Below, in pieces: positions 39,479 through 47,333 of a DNA stretch of 64,000 nt. Within the stretch, counting starts at the first letter, position 1. Each line of letters starts with the position of its first letter. The stretch spans positions 1 through 64,000 of the forward strand of contig NZ_JACVTO010000013.1 in NCBI RefSeq assembly GCF_016518545.1. The letters run 5' to 3'. The position numbers and the translations under genes were made by a program. The notes beneath the pieces were generated by a model that was not told where the DNA came from, did not search any database, and worked only from the letters and a program-made list of their open reading frames with translations. Source of the stretch: Pseudomonas sp. S30 (GTDB taxonomy: Bacteria > Pseudomonadota > Gammaproteobacteria > Pseudomonadales > Pseudomonadaceae).

Positions 39479-39781
39479 TCATAGCTCGCGGCTCATCTGT
39501 TCGAGAAAAGCCTGGATGGTGGATTCGTTGCGCTTGAAGAAATGCCATTGACCGACCTTCTGGCTGCTGATCAGGCCCGCGCGCTGCAGGGTCGCCAGGT
39601 GGGCGGAGACCGTCGATTGGGAAAGCCCGCAACGCTGGTCGATTTGCCCAGCACAGACCCCGAACTCGACGCTGTGATGCTGCTCGGAGAAGTGCACGGC
39701 CGGCTCCTTGAGCCAGTTGAGGATGTCGCGGCGAACTGGGTGGGCCAGCGCTTTGATGATGTCGTCAAGGTCGAGGGGCAT
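39479..39781 (-). CDS. ArsR-family transcriptional regulator
   Basis: This 100-residue winged-helix repressor has the recognition helix region LSQSTVSAHLATLQRAGLI and a wing with GQWHFFKRN. Two Cys residues (VCAGQIDQRC) could sense metals or electrophiles. It heads a likely operon with the OYE reductase. The upstream region holds AT-rich palindromes that are good operator candidates. Confidence 0.88.
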   Translation of the reverse strand: MPLDLDDIIKALAHPVRRDILNWLKEPAVHFSEQHHSVEFGVCAGQIDQRCGLSQSTVSAHLATLQRAGLISSQKVGQWHFFKRNESTIQAFLEQMSREL

Positions 39782-39804
39782 GGTCGGCTCAGGCTGTGTA
39801 GCGG

Positions 39805-39903
39805 TATATCGCGATACGACGAAATATAAATCGATTGTGACCGGTATACAAAGACCGGTTGGTGCTGGCTTGGTTCGAAATCGTTATATCGCGTTATAAC
39901 GAT
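39805..39903. promoter_or_regulatory. palindromic operator candidates between arsR-type gene and acpH
   Basis: The 151-nt divergent region contains a perfect inverted repeat, ATCGTTATA-N6-TATAACGAT (39880-39903), a palindrome TATCGCGATA (39807-39816), and two ACCGGT copies in between. The AT-rich palindromes are alike (TATATCGCG occurs in both), as expected for repeated sites of one dimeric regulator. Binding by the ArsR protein is inferred. Confidence 0.55.
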
Positions 39904-39932
39904 ATGGAGCGCAGCGGTGCTAGACTGCCGCC

Positions 39933-40511
39933 ATGAACTATCTCGCCCACCTGCACCTTGGCGGTCCTGCACCCCAGCAACTGCTCGGCAGCCTGTACGG
40001 CGATTTCGTCAAAGGATCGCTGGAGGGTCGCTTCGCGCCTCAACTCGAAGCGGCCATCAGGCTGCACCGCCATATCGACAGCTTCACCGACAGCCACCCC
40101 TTGGTGCTGACGGCATTGGCGCGCTTTCCCGCCTCCCGGCGACGCTTCGCCGGTATCGTTCTGGACGTGTTCTTCGATCACTGCCTGGCGCGGCATTGGC
40201 AGGACTACGCCGACCAGCCGCTGCGCCTGTTCACCGAACGCTTCTATCGGATCCTGCTGGCCGAGCCTGCACTGCCCGAGCGCCTGGCACGAATCGCCCC
40301 CTACATGGCGGCTGACGACTGGCTGGGCGCCTACGCTGATTTCACCACCCTGGAGCACGTGTTTCGCGGGATATCGCGGCGCTTGTCACGGCCCGAAGCA
40401 CTGGTGGGCGTGATGCCGGAACTGGAAGCGTTGTACGCACCGCTGATGGCGGACTTTCGCACGTTCTACCCGCAGTTGCAGGCGTTCGTGGCGGCTGGTG
40501 GGCAGCGCTGA
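39933..40511 (+). CDS. acpH: acyl carrier protein phosphodiesterase AcpH
   Basis: AcpH removes the 4'-phosphopantetheine arm from holo-ACP. The 192-residue protein has the AcpH (DUF479) features MNYLAHLHL, GDFVKG, LHRHIDSFTDSHP and VFFDHCLARHW, with His/Asp residues for metal binding as in HD-type phosphohydrolases. It converges on olsA. Confidence 0.92.
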   Translation: MNYLAHLHLGGPAPQQLLGSLYGDFVKGSLEGRFAPQLEAAIRLHRHIDSFTDSHPLVLTALARFPASRRRFAGIVLDVFFDHCLARHWQDYADQPLRLFTERFYRILLAEPALPERLARIAPYMAADDWLGAYADFTTLEHVFRGISRRLSRPEALVGVMPELEALYAPLMADFRTFYPQLQAFVAAGGQR

Positions 40512-40539
40512 ATCGGTGCCGGAGTCCTTGGCCAGGGCG

Positions 40540-41331
40540 TCATGCGGCCCGAGCCTGCTCACGTGGGCGGCGCGGCTCAGCGTCCTGAAACCCGAACAGC
40601 GCCCGTTCGATCGACTGTTGTGCCTGCAGCGCCAGCACCGCGCGCTCCTTGCCGGCGCTGGCCACCGGCGGCAGCAGGTGAAGGGTCACCTGTGCACGCG
40701 GCTGGCCGAACAGGCGCAGCAGGTGCGACAGCAGGTCATCCTCGCCGATGAACGGCGCGATCGGGTCCGGCTCGCCGTCGCGCAGGTACTGGATGGCCAC
40801 CGGCTGCACCGGCGTTCCCTGATCGATGGCCCCGGCCAGCAGGCGACCGTGAAAGGTGCGCAGGGCACGGCCATCGGTGGTAGTGCCCTCGGGGAAGATC
40901 AGCAGCGGGCAGGCCTGCGCCAGGCGCTGACCGATCTGCTCGCGCAGGCGCTGGCTGTCGCCGCCGCCGCGACGGATGAACAGCGTGTCGGCTTTTTCCG
41001 CCAGCCAGCCGGCCAGTGGCCATTGGCGGACTTCGGCCTTGGACAGGAACGACAGCGGGGTGAGCATGCCCAGCAGCGGGATATCGGTCCATGACACATG
41101 GTTGCTGACCCACAGCATCGGACGCTGGGGCAGCTCGCCGATCACCTGCACCTGGAAGGGCAGGGCGGCCACCAGATGCTTCATGAAGCGGCAGCTCCAG
41201 CGCTGGCGGCGTGCGTGGCCTGCGCGCAGGCCCACCCGCTCGCCCAGAGCGATGAGCGCCGCCATGGCCACGCCCAGCATCAGTACCAGCATCAGCCGCA
41301 CGAGGCGGGCACAGGCCCGCATGCTCGGCAT
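40540..41331 (-). CDS. olsA: lysophospholipid/lyso-ornithine lipid acyltransferase OlsA
   Basis: This 263-residue PlsC-type acyltransferase has an N-terminal membrane segment, the catalytic NHVSWTD (NHx4D, about residues 78-84) and FPEGTTTDG. OlsA adds the second acyl chain to lyso-ornithine lipid; PlsC-family enzymes can also make phosphatidic acid. The gene starts in a TGATG overlap with the upstream olsB, which supports the OlsA call. Confidence 0.85.
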   Translation of the reverse strand: MPSMRACARLVRLMLVLMLGVAMAALIALGERVGLRAGHARRQRWSCRFMKHLVAALPFQVQVIGELPQRPMLWVSNHVSWTDIPLLGMLTPLSFLSKAEVRQWPLAGWLAEKADTLFIRRGGGDSQRLREQIGQRLAQACPLLIFPEGTTTDGRALRTFHGRLLAGAIDQGTPVQPVAIQYLRDGEPDPIAPFIGEDDLLSHLLRLFGQPRAQVTLHLLPPVASAGKERAVLALQAQQSIERALFGFQDAEPRRPREQARAA

Positions 41332-42086
41332 CAGACCGCCGCCTTGAAGTGGCGGGCGTAGCGCGGGCAGAGGTTGTCGCGCTTGAGCAGGATGAACACG
41401 TCGGCCACCTGGAAGTCCTCGTCCCAGCACGGCTCGCCGCAGATCTTCGCGCCCAGGCGCATGTAGGCCTTGAGCAAGGGCGGCATCTCGGTGATGACGT
41501 TGTTCGGCAGGGCCAGCGAAGGCAGCGGCTTCTTCGGCTCGGCGCGCAGATGTTCGTTGCACAGGTAGCGCTCGCGCAGGCGCTGCATGATCGCATGGGC
41601 CTGCACGCCGCCGTCCTGCATGGGAATGCTGGCGCAGCCCATCAGGTAGCTGTAGCGGCCTTCGTTGAGCACCTCGGCCAGCTCGCCCCAGAGCACGGCG
41701 ATGGTACCGCCGTTGCGGTAGTCCGGGTGCACGCAGGTGCGGCCCAGTTCCAGGATCGGACCTTGCAACTGGCGCAGGCCATGCAGGCTGAATTCCTCTT
41801 CGCTGTAGAAACGCCCCAGGCTGCTGGCCGCCTGGTGATCGAGCAGGCGCGTGGTGGCGACCAGTTCGCCGGTCAGCGCATCGCGCACGCCGATGTGGCG
41901 GCAATGGACATCGTAGTCGTCCATGTCCAGGCCCAGTTCCGCGCCCTTGAGCTTGGCCTTGAATTCGGCGCTGAACACCCGGTAGCGCAGGGCCTGAGCC
42001 TCGTGCAGGGCGGCGGCACCGACCAGGCGTTCGGCGTGCAGACGGCGTTCAGTGCTGTTGTCGCCAGGGCGAGCGATCCGAGTCAT
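41331..42086 (-). CDS. olsB: L-ornithine N-alpha-acyltransferase OlsB
   Basis: OlsB transfers a 3-hydroxyacyl chain to ornithine to start ornithine-lipid synthesis. The 251-residue protein shows the family blocks [40 protein letters not shown] and LMGCASIPM. Ornithine lipids replace phospholipids under phosphate limitation in several bacteria. olsB-olsA form a coupled pair, and a Pho-box-like repeat lies upstream. Confidence 0.88.
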   Translation of the reverse strand: MTRIARPGDNSTERRLHAERLVGAAALHEAQALRYRVFSAEFKAKLKGAELGLDMDDYDVHCRHIGVRDALTGELVATTRLLDHQAASSLGRFYSEEEFSLHGLRQLQGPILELGRTCVHPDYRNGGTIAVLWGELAEVLNEGRYSYLMGCASIPMQDGGVQAHAIMQRLRERYLCNEHLRAEPKKPLPSLALPNNVITEMPPLLKAYMRLGAKICGEPCWDEDFQVADVFILLKRDNLCPRYARHFKAAV

Positions 42087-42168
42087 TGCGAGTCTCCATG
42101 GGCCAGCCGAGGGTGGCGGGTCGGCGTTGTTGTTCAGGCTCAGCCTAGGTAGACGGGGTGTCACGCCC

Positions 42169-42197
42169 ATGAAGCTTTGGTGATGCTTGCGTGACAG
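42169..42197 (-). promoter_or_regulatory. possible degenerate Pho box upstream of olsB
   Basis: On the minus strand there are three units at 11-bp spacing: CTGTCAC, GCATCAC and GCTTCAT. The first matches CTGTCAT at 6 of 7 positions; all keep the TCA core. The array ends about 83 nt before the olsB start. Phosphate control of olsBA is known in Pseudomonas; this particular site is inferred. Confidence 0.4.
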
Positions 42198-42313
42198 GGG
42201 GCAGAGGGGTTCAACAGCGCAAGGCCGCAGCATCCAGGCAGGCGCTGCCTTCGCACTGTCATGCGCCCGTGCGATCCTCGTGCTAGCGCATGCCTGGCCC
42301 GAGGAGGGGACCA

Positions 42314-43393
42314 ATGAGATGGCTGTCGAGTCTGCTGGTGTTCGTCGCCATGCCGCTGTTCGCGGCCTCCTGGCCCGATCCCGAGTGGTCGCAGGATCCG
42401 GCCCGGCTCGACTGGCAGGCGGTGGACGAATACGCCTTCGCGCCCCGCGACGACGCACAGCGCAAAGGCGTACGCACCGACGCGCTGCTGATCGTGCGCG
42501 ACGGCCGCGTGCTGCACGAGCGCTACGCGGCGCCCACCACCGCCGACACCCCGCACCTCACCTGGTCGATCAGCAAGAGCGTGCTGGCCATTGTGCTCGG
42601 CATCGCCCAGGGGGAAGGGCGCTTCGAACTCACCGACTCCGCGGCCCGTTACTATCCGGCGCTCAGCGAGCACCCGCAGGTGCGTCTGGTCGATCTGCTG
42701 CACTGGGCCAGCGGCCTGGCCTGGCAGGAGGACTACGAATACGCTCCGCTGAATTCGTCGGTGGTGGCCATGCTCTACACCCGCGGCCGTCACGACATGG
42801 CGGCCTACGTCGCCGGCATGAAGCAGGCCGAGCCACCCGGCCGCCGCTTCCGCTATTCCAGCGGCGACAGCAATCTGTTGGCCGCAGCGCTGCGCGGCAT
42901 GCTCGGCCCCGAGCGCTACGCCGATTACCCCTGGCAGGCGTTGTTCGAACCGCTGGGCATCACCCAGGCGGTGTGGGAGCGCGATGGCGCGGGCACCTAC
43001 GTCGGTTCGTCCTACCTCTACTTGCGTGCCCGCGACCTGGCACGCATCGGCCTGTTGATGCAGCGCGATGGCCGCTGGCGCGATCGGCAGTTGCTGCCAG
43101 CGGCCTGGGTGGCCTTCAGTCGCCAACCGTTCAGCCAGGCCGAGCCCATTGCCGGGGAGCCCAATCCAGGCGGCCATTGGTGGCTCAACCGACCCTCGCC
43201 AGGCCAGCCACGGCCTTGGCCGGATGCCCCGCAAGACGCCTTCGCCGCCCTGGGCCATTGGGGGCAGGCGCTGTACATCCTGCCGACCCAGCGACTGGTG
43301 ATCGTGCGCTACGGCGATGACCGCGATGGCACCTACCGGCACAACGAACTGCTCAAGCGCGTGCTCGCCGTACTGGCCAAGGAGGGAGCATGA
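42314..43393 (+). CDS. serine hydrolase of the beta-lactamase/class C family, exported
   Basis: This 359-residue protein has a signal peptide ending near FAA|SWP and a penicillin-binding/beta-lactamase fold. The SxxK motif is SISK (in TWSISKSV), YSSGDS replaces YxN, and GHWGQA near the C-terminus takes the place of KTG. GAGGAGGGG precedes the ATG. The substrate could be an ester, peptide or cyclic amide. It is followed by a small membrane protein with a 4-nt overlap. Confidence 0.83.
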   Translation: MRWLSSLLVFVAMPLFAASWPDPEWSQDPARLDWQAVDEYAFAPRDDAQRKGVRTDALLIVRDGRVLHERYAAPTTADTPHLTWSISKSVLAIVLGIAQGEGRFELTDSAARYYPALSEHPQVRLVDLLHWASGLAWQEDYEYAPLNSSVVAMLYTRGRHDMAAYVAGMKQAEPPGRRFRYSSGDSNLLAAALRGMLGPERYADYPWQALFEPLGITQAVWERDGAGTYVGSSYLYLRARDLARIGLLMQRDGRWRDRQLLPAAWVAFSRQPFSQAEPIAGEPNPGGHWWLNRPSPGQPRPWPDAPQDAFAALGHWGQALYILPTQRLVIVRYGDDRDGTYRHNELLKRVLAVLAKEGA

Positions 43394-43686
43394 AGCGTGC
43401 GATGGCTGTCCTGCTGATCGCGCTGCTGGCCTGGATCTGGCACGCGCGCCAGGCGCTCCACGACTTCCCGAGCATACTCTCGGCCTATTCGGCCAAGGAG
43501 TACTGCTCGTGCCGCTTCGTCATGGGCTTCGAACGCGCCTACTGCCGTGATTACGTGAAGCAGTACCTGCCACTGGCGCGCCTGGATGAACAGCCTGACG
43601 TTCGCCAGGTGCTCGCCGAAGGCCTGGGTCGAAGCAGCCGTGCGGCCTGGCAGGGGTCTCGCGAGGGCTGTCGCTTGCTGCCGTGA
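43390..43686 (+). CDS. small membrane-anchored Cys-containing protein
   Basis: This 98-residue protein has one N-terminal membrane helix or uncleaved signal and a periplasmic tail with four Cys (YCSCRF, YCRDY, GCRLLP). I do not recognise a family function. It starts in an ATGA overlap with the serine hydrolase gene and is probably its partner. Confidence 0.65.
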   Translation: MKRAMAVLLIALLAWIWHARQALHDFPSILSAYSAKEYCSCRFVMGFERAYCRDYVKQYLPLARLDEQPDVRQVLAEGLGRSSRAAWQGSREGCRLLP

Positions 43687-43731
43687 AGCGGCGCAGGGTA
43701 ATGTTGACGGCTTGCTCATTCGAGGTCTCAC

Positions 43732-44313
43732 ATGTCCCTGCTGTCGCGCCTGCTGCCTGCCCTGTTCCTGGCCTTCTGCCTGCCCGCCCATGCCAATTGG
43801 CATCTGGACGGGGAGTCCTCGCGACTGTCGTTCATCACCGGCAACAATGGCGACAGCGCCGACGTGCACCGCTTCCTGGTGATGCACGGCACCATCGACC
43901 GCAAGGGGGCGGCGCAGTTGAGCATCGAAATGGATTCGGTCAGCAGCGGCATCCCGTTGCGTGACGAGCGCATGCGCGACGCGCTGTTCGAGGTGGCGCA
44001 GTTCCCCGAAGCGACGGTCGGCGCCCAGCTCGACCTCGGCCCGGTCAGCGACCTGGCCAACGGTGCCCAGTTGGAGTTGCGCCTGCCGGTCAGCGTGACC
44101 CTGCGCGGCCAGTCCCACACCTACGATGCCTTGCTGCTGGTCACGCGCCTGGACGAGCGGCGCTTCCAGGTGGTCACCCTCGAACCGCTGCTGCTGCGCG
44201 CCGAGGACTTCAGCCTGCTGCCGGGCCTGGAAAAGCTGCGCAGCTTCGCCGGGCTCAAGTCGATCAACCCCTCGGTACCGGTCAACGCGGTGCTGATCTT
44301 CACCGCCCGCTGA
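43732..44313 (+). CDS. YceI-family periplasmic lipid-binding-like protein
   Basis: This 193-residue protein has a signal peptide (cleavage near AHA|NW) and the YceI beta-barrel pattern: WHLDGESSRLSFITG, then IPLRDERMRDALFEVAQFP. YceI proteins bind isoprenoid-like lipids in a lipocalin-like barrel; the physiological role is unclear. It ends one base before clsB. Confidence 0.87.
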   Translation: MSLLSRLLPALFLAFCLPAHANWHLDGESSRLSFITGNNGDSADVHRFLVMHGTIDRKGAAQLSIEMDSVSSGIPLRDERMRDALFEVAQFPEATVGAQLDLGPVSDLANGAQLELRLPVSVTLRGQSHTYDALLLVTRLDERRFQVVTLEPLLLRAEDFSLLPGLEKLRSFAGLKSINPSVPVNAVLIFTAR

Positions 44314-44314
44314 C

Positions 44315-45472
44315 ATGCCCGGGCCGGTCTTCCCCTGGCGGGATGGCAACCAGTTCGAACTGCTGATCGACGGCCCCGAGTTCTTTCCCCCCATGCTGGC
44401 GGCGATCGCCGGTGCCGAGCGCCAGGTCGACCTGGAACTGTACCTGGTGGAGGCGGGCGCCTGCGCGCTGGCGGTGGTCGACGTGCTGGAGTCGGCCGCC
44501 TTGCGTGGCGTACGTGTGCGCTGCCTGTTCGACGGCTATGGCTCGCTGGCCTTGCCCCTGGCGTTGCGTCAGCGGCTGACGGCCGCAGGCGTCGAACTGC
44601 GCCTGTACAACCCCCTGCACTGGCGCCGCGGGCTGCGCAACCTGTACCGCGATCATCGCAAGTTGCTGCTGGTGGACGAGCGCTGGGGGGCGGTCGGCGG
44701 AACCGGCGTCACCGACGAATTCTGGACGCCGGGGCAGGCCCACAGCGAATGGCACGAGGTGATGGTGGCCATGCAGGGGCCGGTGGTGCTGGATTGGCAA
44801 CTGCTGTTCGACCGTCAGTGGCACGCCAATGCCCGCCGCACGGCCTGGCGCCCCCCACAGGGCTTCGGCCTGTCGCGCTTGCCGCGGATCCCGGCCCAAG
44901 GTCAGGGCATGGGCCGGGTCGCCTATGCCGATGCCCGCCAGCACCGGGACATCCTGCGCTCGCTGGTGCGTGCCCTGAGCAGCGGCCAGCGCCGGATCTG
45001 GCTGGCCACGCCGTATTTCCTGCCGACCTGGAGCGTGCGGCGCTCGCTGCGCCGGGCGGCCAGACGCGGCATCGACGTGCGCCTGCTACTCACCGGCCCG
45101 CGCACCGACCACCCCTCGGTGCGTTATGCCGGCCATCGCTACTACCCGCGGCTGTTACGCGCCGGTGTGCGAATCTTCGAGTACCAGCCGTGCTTCGTGC
45201 ACCTGAAAATGGCCGTGGTCGACGACTGGGTCAGCCTGGGCTCGTGCAATTTCGACCACTGGAACCTGCGCTTCAATCTGGAGGCCAACCTGGAGGCGGT
45301 CGATCCCCTACTCACCGCCGCCGTGGTCGCCAGCTTCCAGCGCGATTTCGCCCGCAGCGAGGAAGTCGACTTGCGTCACTGGAAAGCGCGGCCTCTGTGG
45401 CGACGGGTGCAGCAGCGCATCTGGGGCTGGCTCGACCGGCTGGTGGTGCTGTTGCTCGATCGACGCAGCTGA
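44315..45472 (+). CDS. clsB: cardiolipin synthase ClsB (phospholipase D family)
   Basis: This 385-residue protein has two HKD motifs, HRKLLLVDE (about residue 111) and HLKMAVVDD (about residue 296), each followed by the usual GGTGV and GSCNFD. It lacks N-terminal membrane helices, as expected for ClsB rather than ClsA. It makes cardiolipin by transphosphatidylation at the inner membrane. It starts one base after the yceI-like stop. Confidence 0.88.
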   Translation: MPGPVFPWRDGNQFELLIDGPEFFPPMLAAIAGAERQVDLELYLVEAGACALAVVDVLESAALRGVRVRCLFDGYGSLALPLALRQRLTAAGVELRLYNPLHWRRGLRNLYRDHRKLLLVDERWGAVGGTGVTDEFWTPGQAHSEWHEVMVAMQGPVVLDWQLLFDRQWHANARRTAWRPPQGFGLSRLPRIPAQGQGMGRVAYADARQHRDILRSLVRALSSGQRRIWLATPYFLPTWSVRRSLRRAARRGIDVRLLLTGPRTDHPSVRYAGHRYYPRLLRAGVRIFEYQPCFVHLKMAVVDDWVSLGSCNFDHWNLRFNLEANLEAVDPLLTAAVVASFQRDFARSEEVDLRHWKARPLWRRVQQRIWGWLDRLVVLLLDRRS

Positions 45473-45552
45473 CGCGCCACGCGCGATCGGTCATGATCGA
45501 GCTCTATCAGGGCGTCGGGAAGGTTCCCCGCCCGCCAAGGAGCGCGGATGCG

Positions 45553-46131
45553 ATGAAGGCCAGGAAGATTCTCATGCTGGTGGGCGACTATGTCGAAGAC
45601 TACGAAGTCATGGTGCCGTTCCAGGCCTTGCAGATGGTTGGCCACACGGTGCACGCGGTGTGCCCGGACAAGATCGCTGGGCAGACCGTACGCACGGCCA
45701 TTCACGACTTCGAGGGCGACCAGACCTACAGCGAAAAGCCCGGCCATCATTTCGCCCTGAACTTCGATTTCGTCCAGGCCAGGGCCGAGCGCTACGACGC
45801 GCTGTTGATTCCAGGCGGCCGGGCACCGGAATACCTGCGCCTGGACGAGCGCGTGCTCGAGCTGGTTCGTGAATTCGACCAGGCCGACAAGCCCATCGCG
45901 GCCGTGTGCCACGGCGCGCAGCTGCTGGCGGCGGCCGGCGTGCTGGATGGGCGCGAATGCAGCGCCTACCCCGCCTGTGCGTCTGAAGTGCGCCTGGCCG
46001 GGGGGCGCTTCGTGGACATCGCCATCGACCAGGCGCACGTCGATGGCAACCTGGTCACCGCGCCGGCCTGGCCTGCGCATCCGGCGTGGCTGGCGGCCTT
46101 CCTAAGGGTGCTGGGCACGCGCATCGTCTGA
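45553..46131 (+). CDS. DJ-1/PfpI-family protein
   Basis: This 192-residue class I glutamine amidotransferase-like protein has the nucleophile-elbow Cys in [10 protein letters not shown] and the upstream Glu region [14 protein letters not shown]. The family includes proteases, deglycases and chaperones; the substrate is unknown. ATG 45553 is preceded by AAGGAG about 10 nt away. A start at 45494 would add 20 residues with no clear benefit. Confidence 0.85.
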   Translation: MKARKILMLVGDYVEDYEVMVPFQALQMVGHTVHAVCPDKIAGQTVRTAIHDFEGDQTYSEKPGHHFALNFDFVQARAERYDALLIPGGRAPEYLRLDERVLELVREFDQADKPIAAVCHGAQLLAAAGVLDGRECSAYPACASEVRLAGGRFVDIAIDQAHVDGNLVTAPAWPAHPAWLAAFLRVLGTRIV

Positions 46132-46138
46132 TGCCCGC

Positions 46139-46537
46139 TCACTGCACCTGCTCGCGCCAGTCGCTGAGGTTGCGATACGGGGTCACCCGGGCGATCTTGC
46201 CGCAGTGGATGTAGAAGAAGGTGCCGGCGGACAGCACGTAGGTCTGGCCCTCGGCAGCGGGCTGCCCTGCGTCGGTGGCCAGGTACTCCCCGTGCACCGT
46301 GAATTCGGCCGCTGCCCGGCTGCCGTCGGCGTTGTGCATCACCACGATGTCGGCCAGGCGCTCGCGATAGCAGCGGTTGCGCTCGTCCATGAACGCCGCG
46401 AAACGGGCCTTGCCCATCTGCCGCTCGCCCTGGTTGATGTCGTGGATGAGATTTTCACTGAGCAGCTCGAGCAGGGCAGGCATGTCGCCTGCGTCGAGGG
46501 CGGCGCAGTAGGCGTTGACGAGTTCGGTAGCGGTCAT
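46139..46537 (-). CDS. NTF2-like (SnoaL/ketosteroid-isomerase-type) protein
   Basis: This 132-residue protein has the SnoaL/NTF2 pattern, with VNAYCAALDAGDMPALLELLSEN at the start, an Asp/His-containing strand, and GTFFYIHCGKIARVTPYRN at the end. Such small cone-shaped proteins may be isomerases, dehydrolases or binding proteins; no more can be said. It converges on the PfpI gene with about 7 nt between stops. Confidence 0.8.
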   Translation of the reverse strand: MTATELVNAYCAALDAGDMPALLELLSENLIHDINQGERQMGKARFAAFMDERNRCYRERLADIVVMHNADGSRAAAEFTVHGEYLATDAGQPAAEGQTYVLSAGTFFYIHCGKIARVTPYRNLSDWREQVQ

Positions 46538-46650
46538 GGAGAAATACCTGTCGCGCGGGGCAAAGGTTGGCGGTTGCCGGCGATGATAGGGTGTCCTCTC
46601 AGGCCCGGCTTAGCCGAGCGCGTCATCCTCATGGACAAAACGACCTACGC

Positions 46651-47241
46651 ATGGAAATACGCCTGCTTCATGGCGCGGCCATCGCGCCCTATCTCGATGA
46701 CCTCGCTCACCTGCGGCTACCGCTGCTGCGCGAGTATCCCTACCTGTACGAGGGCTCCTCCCAGTTCGAAGCCGATTACCTGGGCACTTACGCCGCCTCG
46801 TCGCGTAGCCTGGCAGTGCTGGCGCTGGACCAGGGCCAGTTGATCGGCGCGTCCATCGGGCTGCCCCTGGCAGACGCGTGGGACACGTTGCGCCAGCCTT
46901 TCCAGGACCAGGGCCATGATCCCGCGGCGGTCTATTACTTCGGCCAGTCGGTGCTGCTGCCCGCCTATCGCGGGCGCGGCCTGGGCGTGCGCTTTTTCAT
47001 CGAGCGCGAGTCCTACGCGCACAAGCTGGGCGGTTTTCACTGTTGCGCCTTCAGCGCGGTGGAACGCCCCGGCGGCCACCCGCGCCGACCCGAGCACTAC
47101 AAGCCGCTGCATGGTTTCTGGCGCAACCGGGGGTTTCTGCATCAACCCTCGTTGCGGACCACTCAGGCTTGGCGTGACTTGGATGATGAGGAGGTTTCGG
47201 ATAAGAGGGTTTCGTTCTGGGTCAAGGAGTTGTTGGGGTGA
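46651..47241 (+). CDS. GNAT-family acetyltransferase
   Basis: This 196-residue protein has the acetyl-CoA-binding motif QSVLLPAYRGRGLGVRFF (V/I-x-x-x-x-R-G-x-G) about two-thirds in, and AVLALDQGQLIGASIG earlier. The start at 46651 (MEIRLLHG) gives a normal GNAT length. It is the last backbone-like gene before the AT-richer RHS island. Confidence 0.83.
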   Translation: MEIRLLHGAAIAPYLDDLAHLRLPLLREYPYLYEGSSQFEADYLGTYAASSRSLAVLALDQGQLIGASIGLPLADAWDTLRQPFQDQGHDPAAVYYFGQSVLLPAYRGRGLGVRFFIERESYAHKLGGFHCCAFSAVERPGGHPRRPEHYKPLHGFWRNRGFLHQPSLRTTQAWRDLDDEEVSDKRVSFWVKELLG

Positions 47242-47333
47242 TGCTAGTTCGCCATCGAGCTGCACGAGCGCAGATGGGGTTCATAAAGGTTCTGTACAAA
47301 AAGACGTGTCAGCTGCGCTTGAGTGATCGATGA

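Noticed and set aside
47242..47333. An immunity gene downstream of the last RHS gene
   Set aside because: The gap is only about 90 nt and shows no start with ribosome binding site and open frame of useful length.
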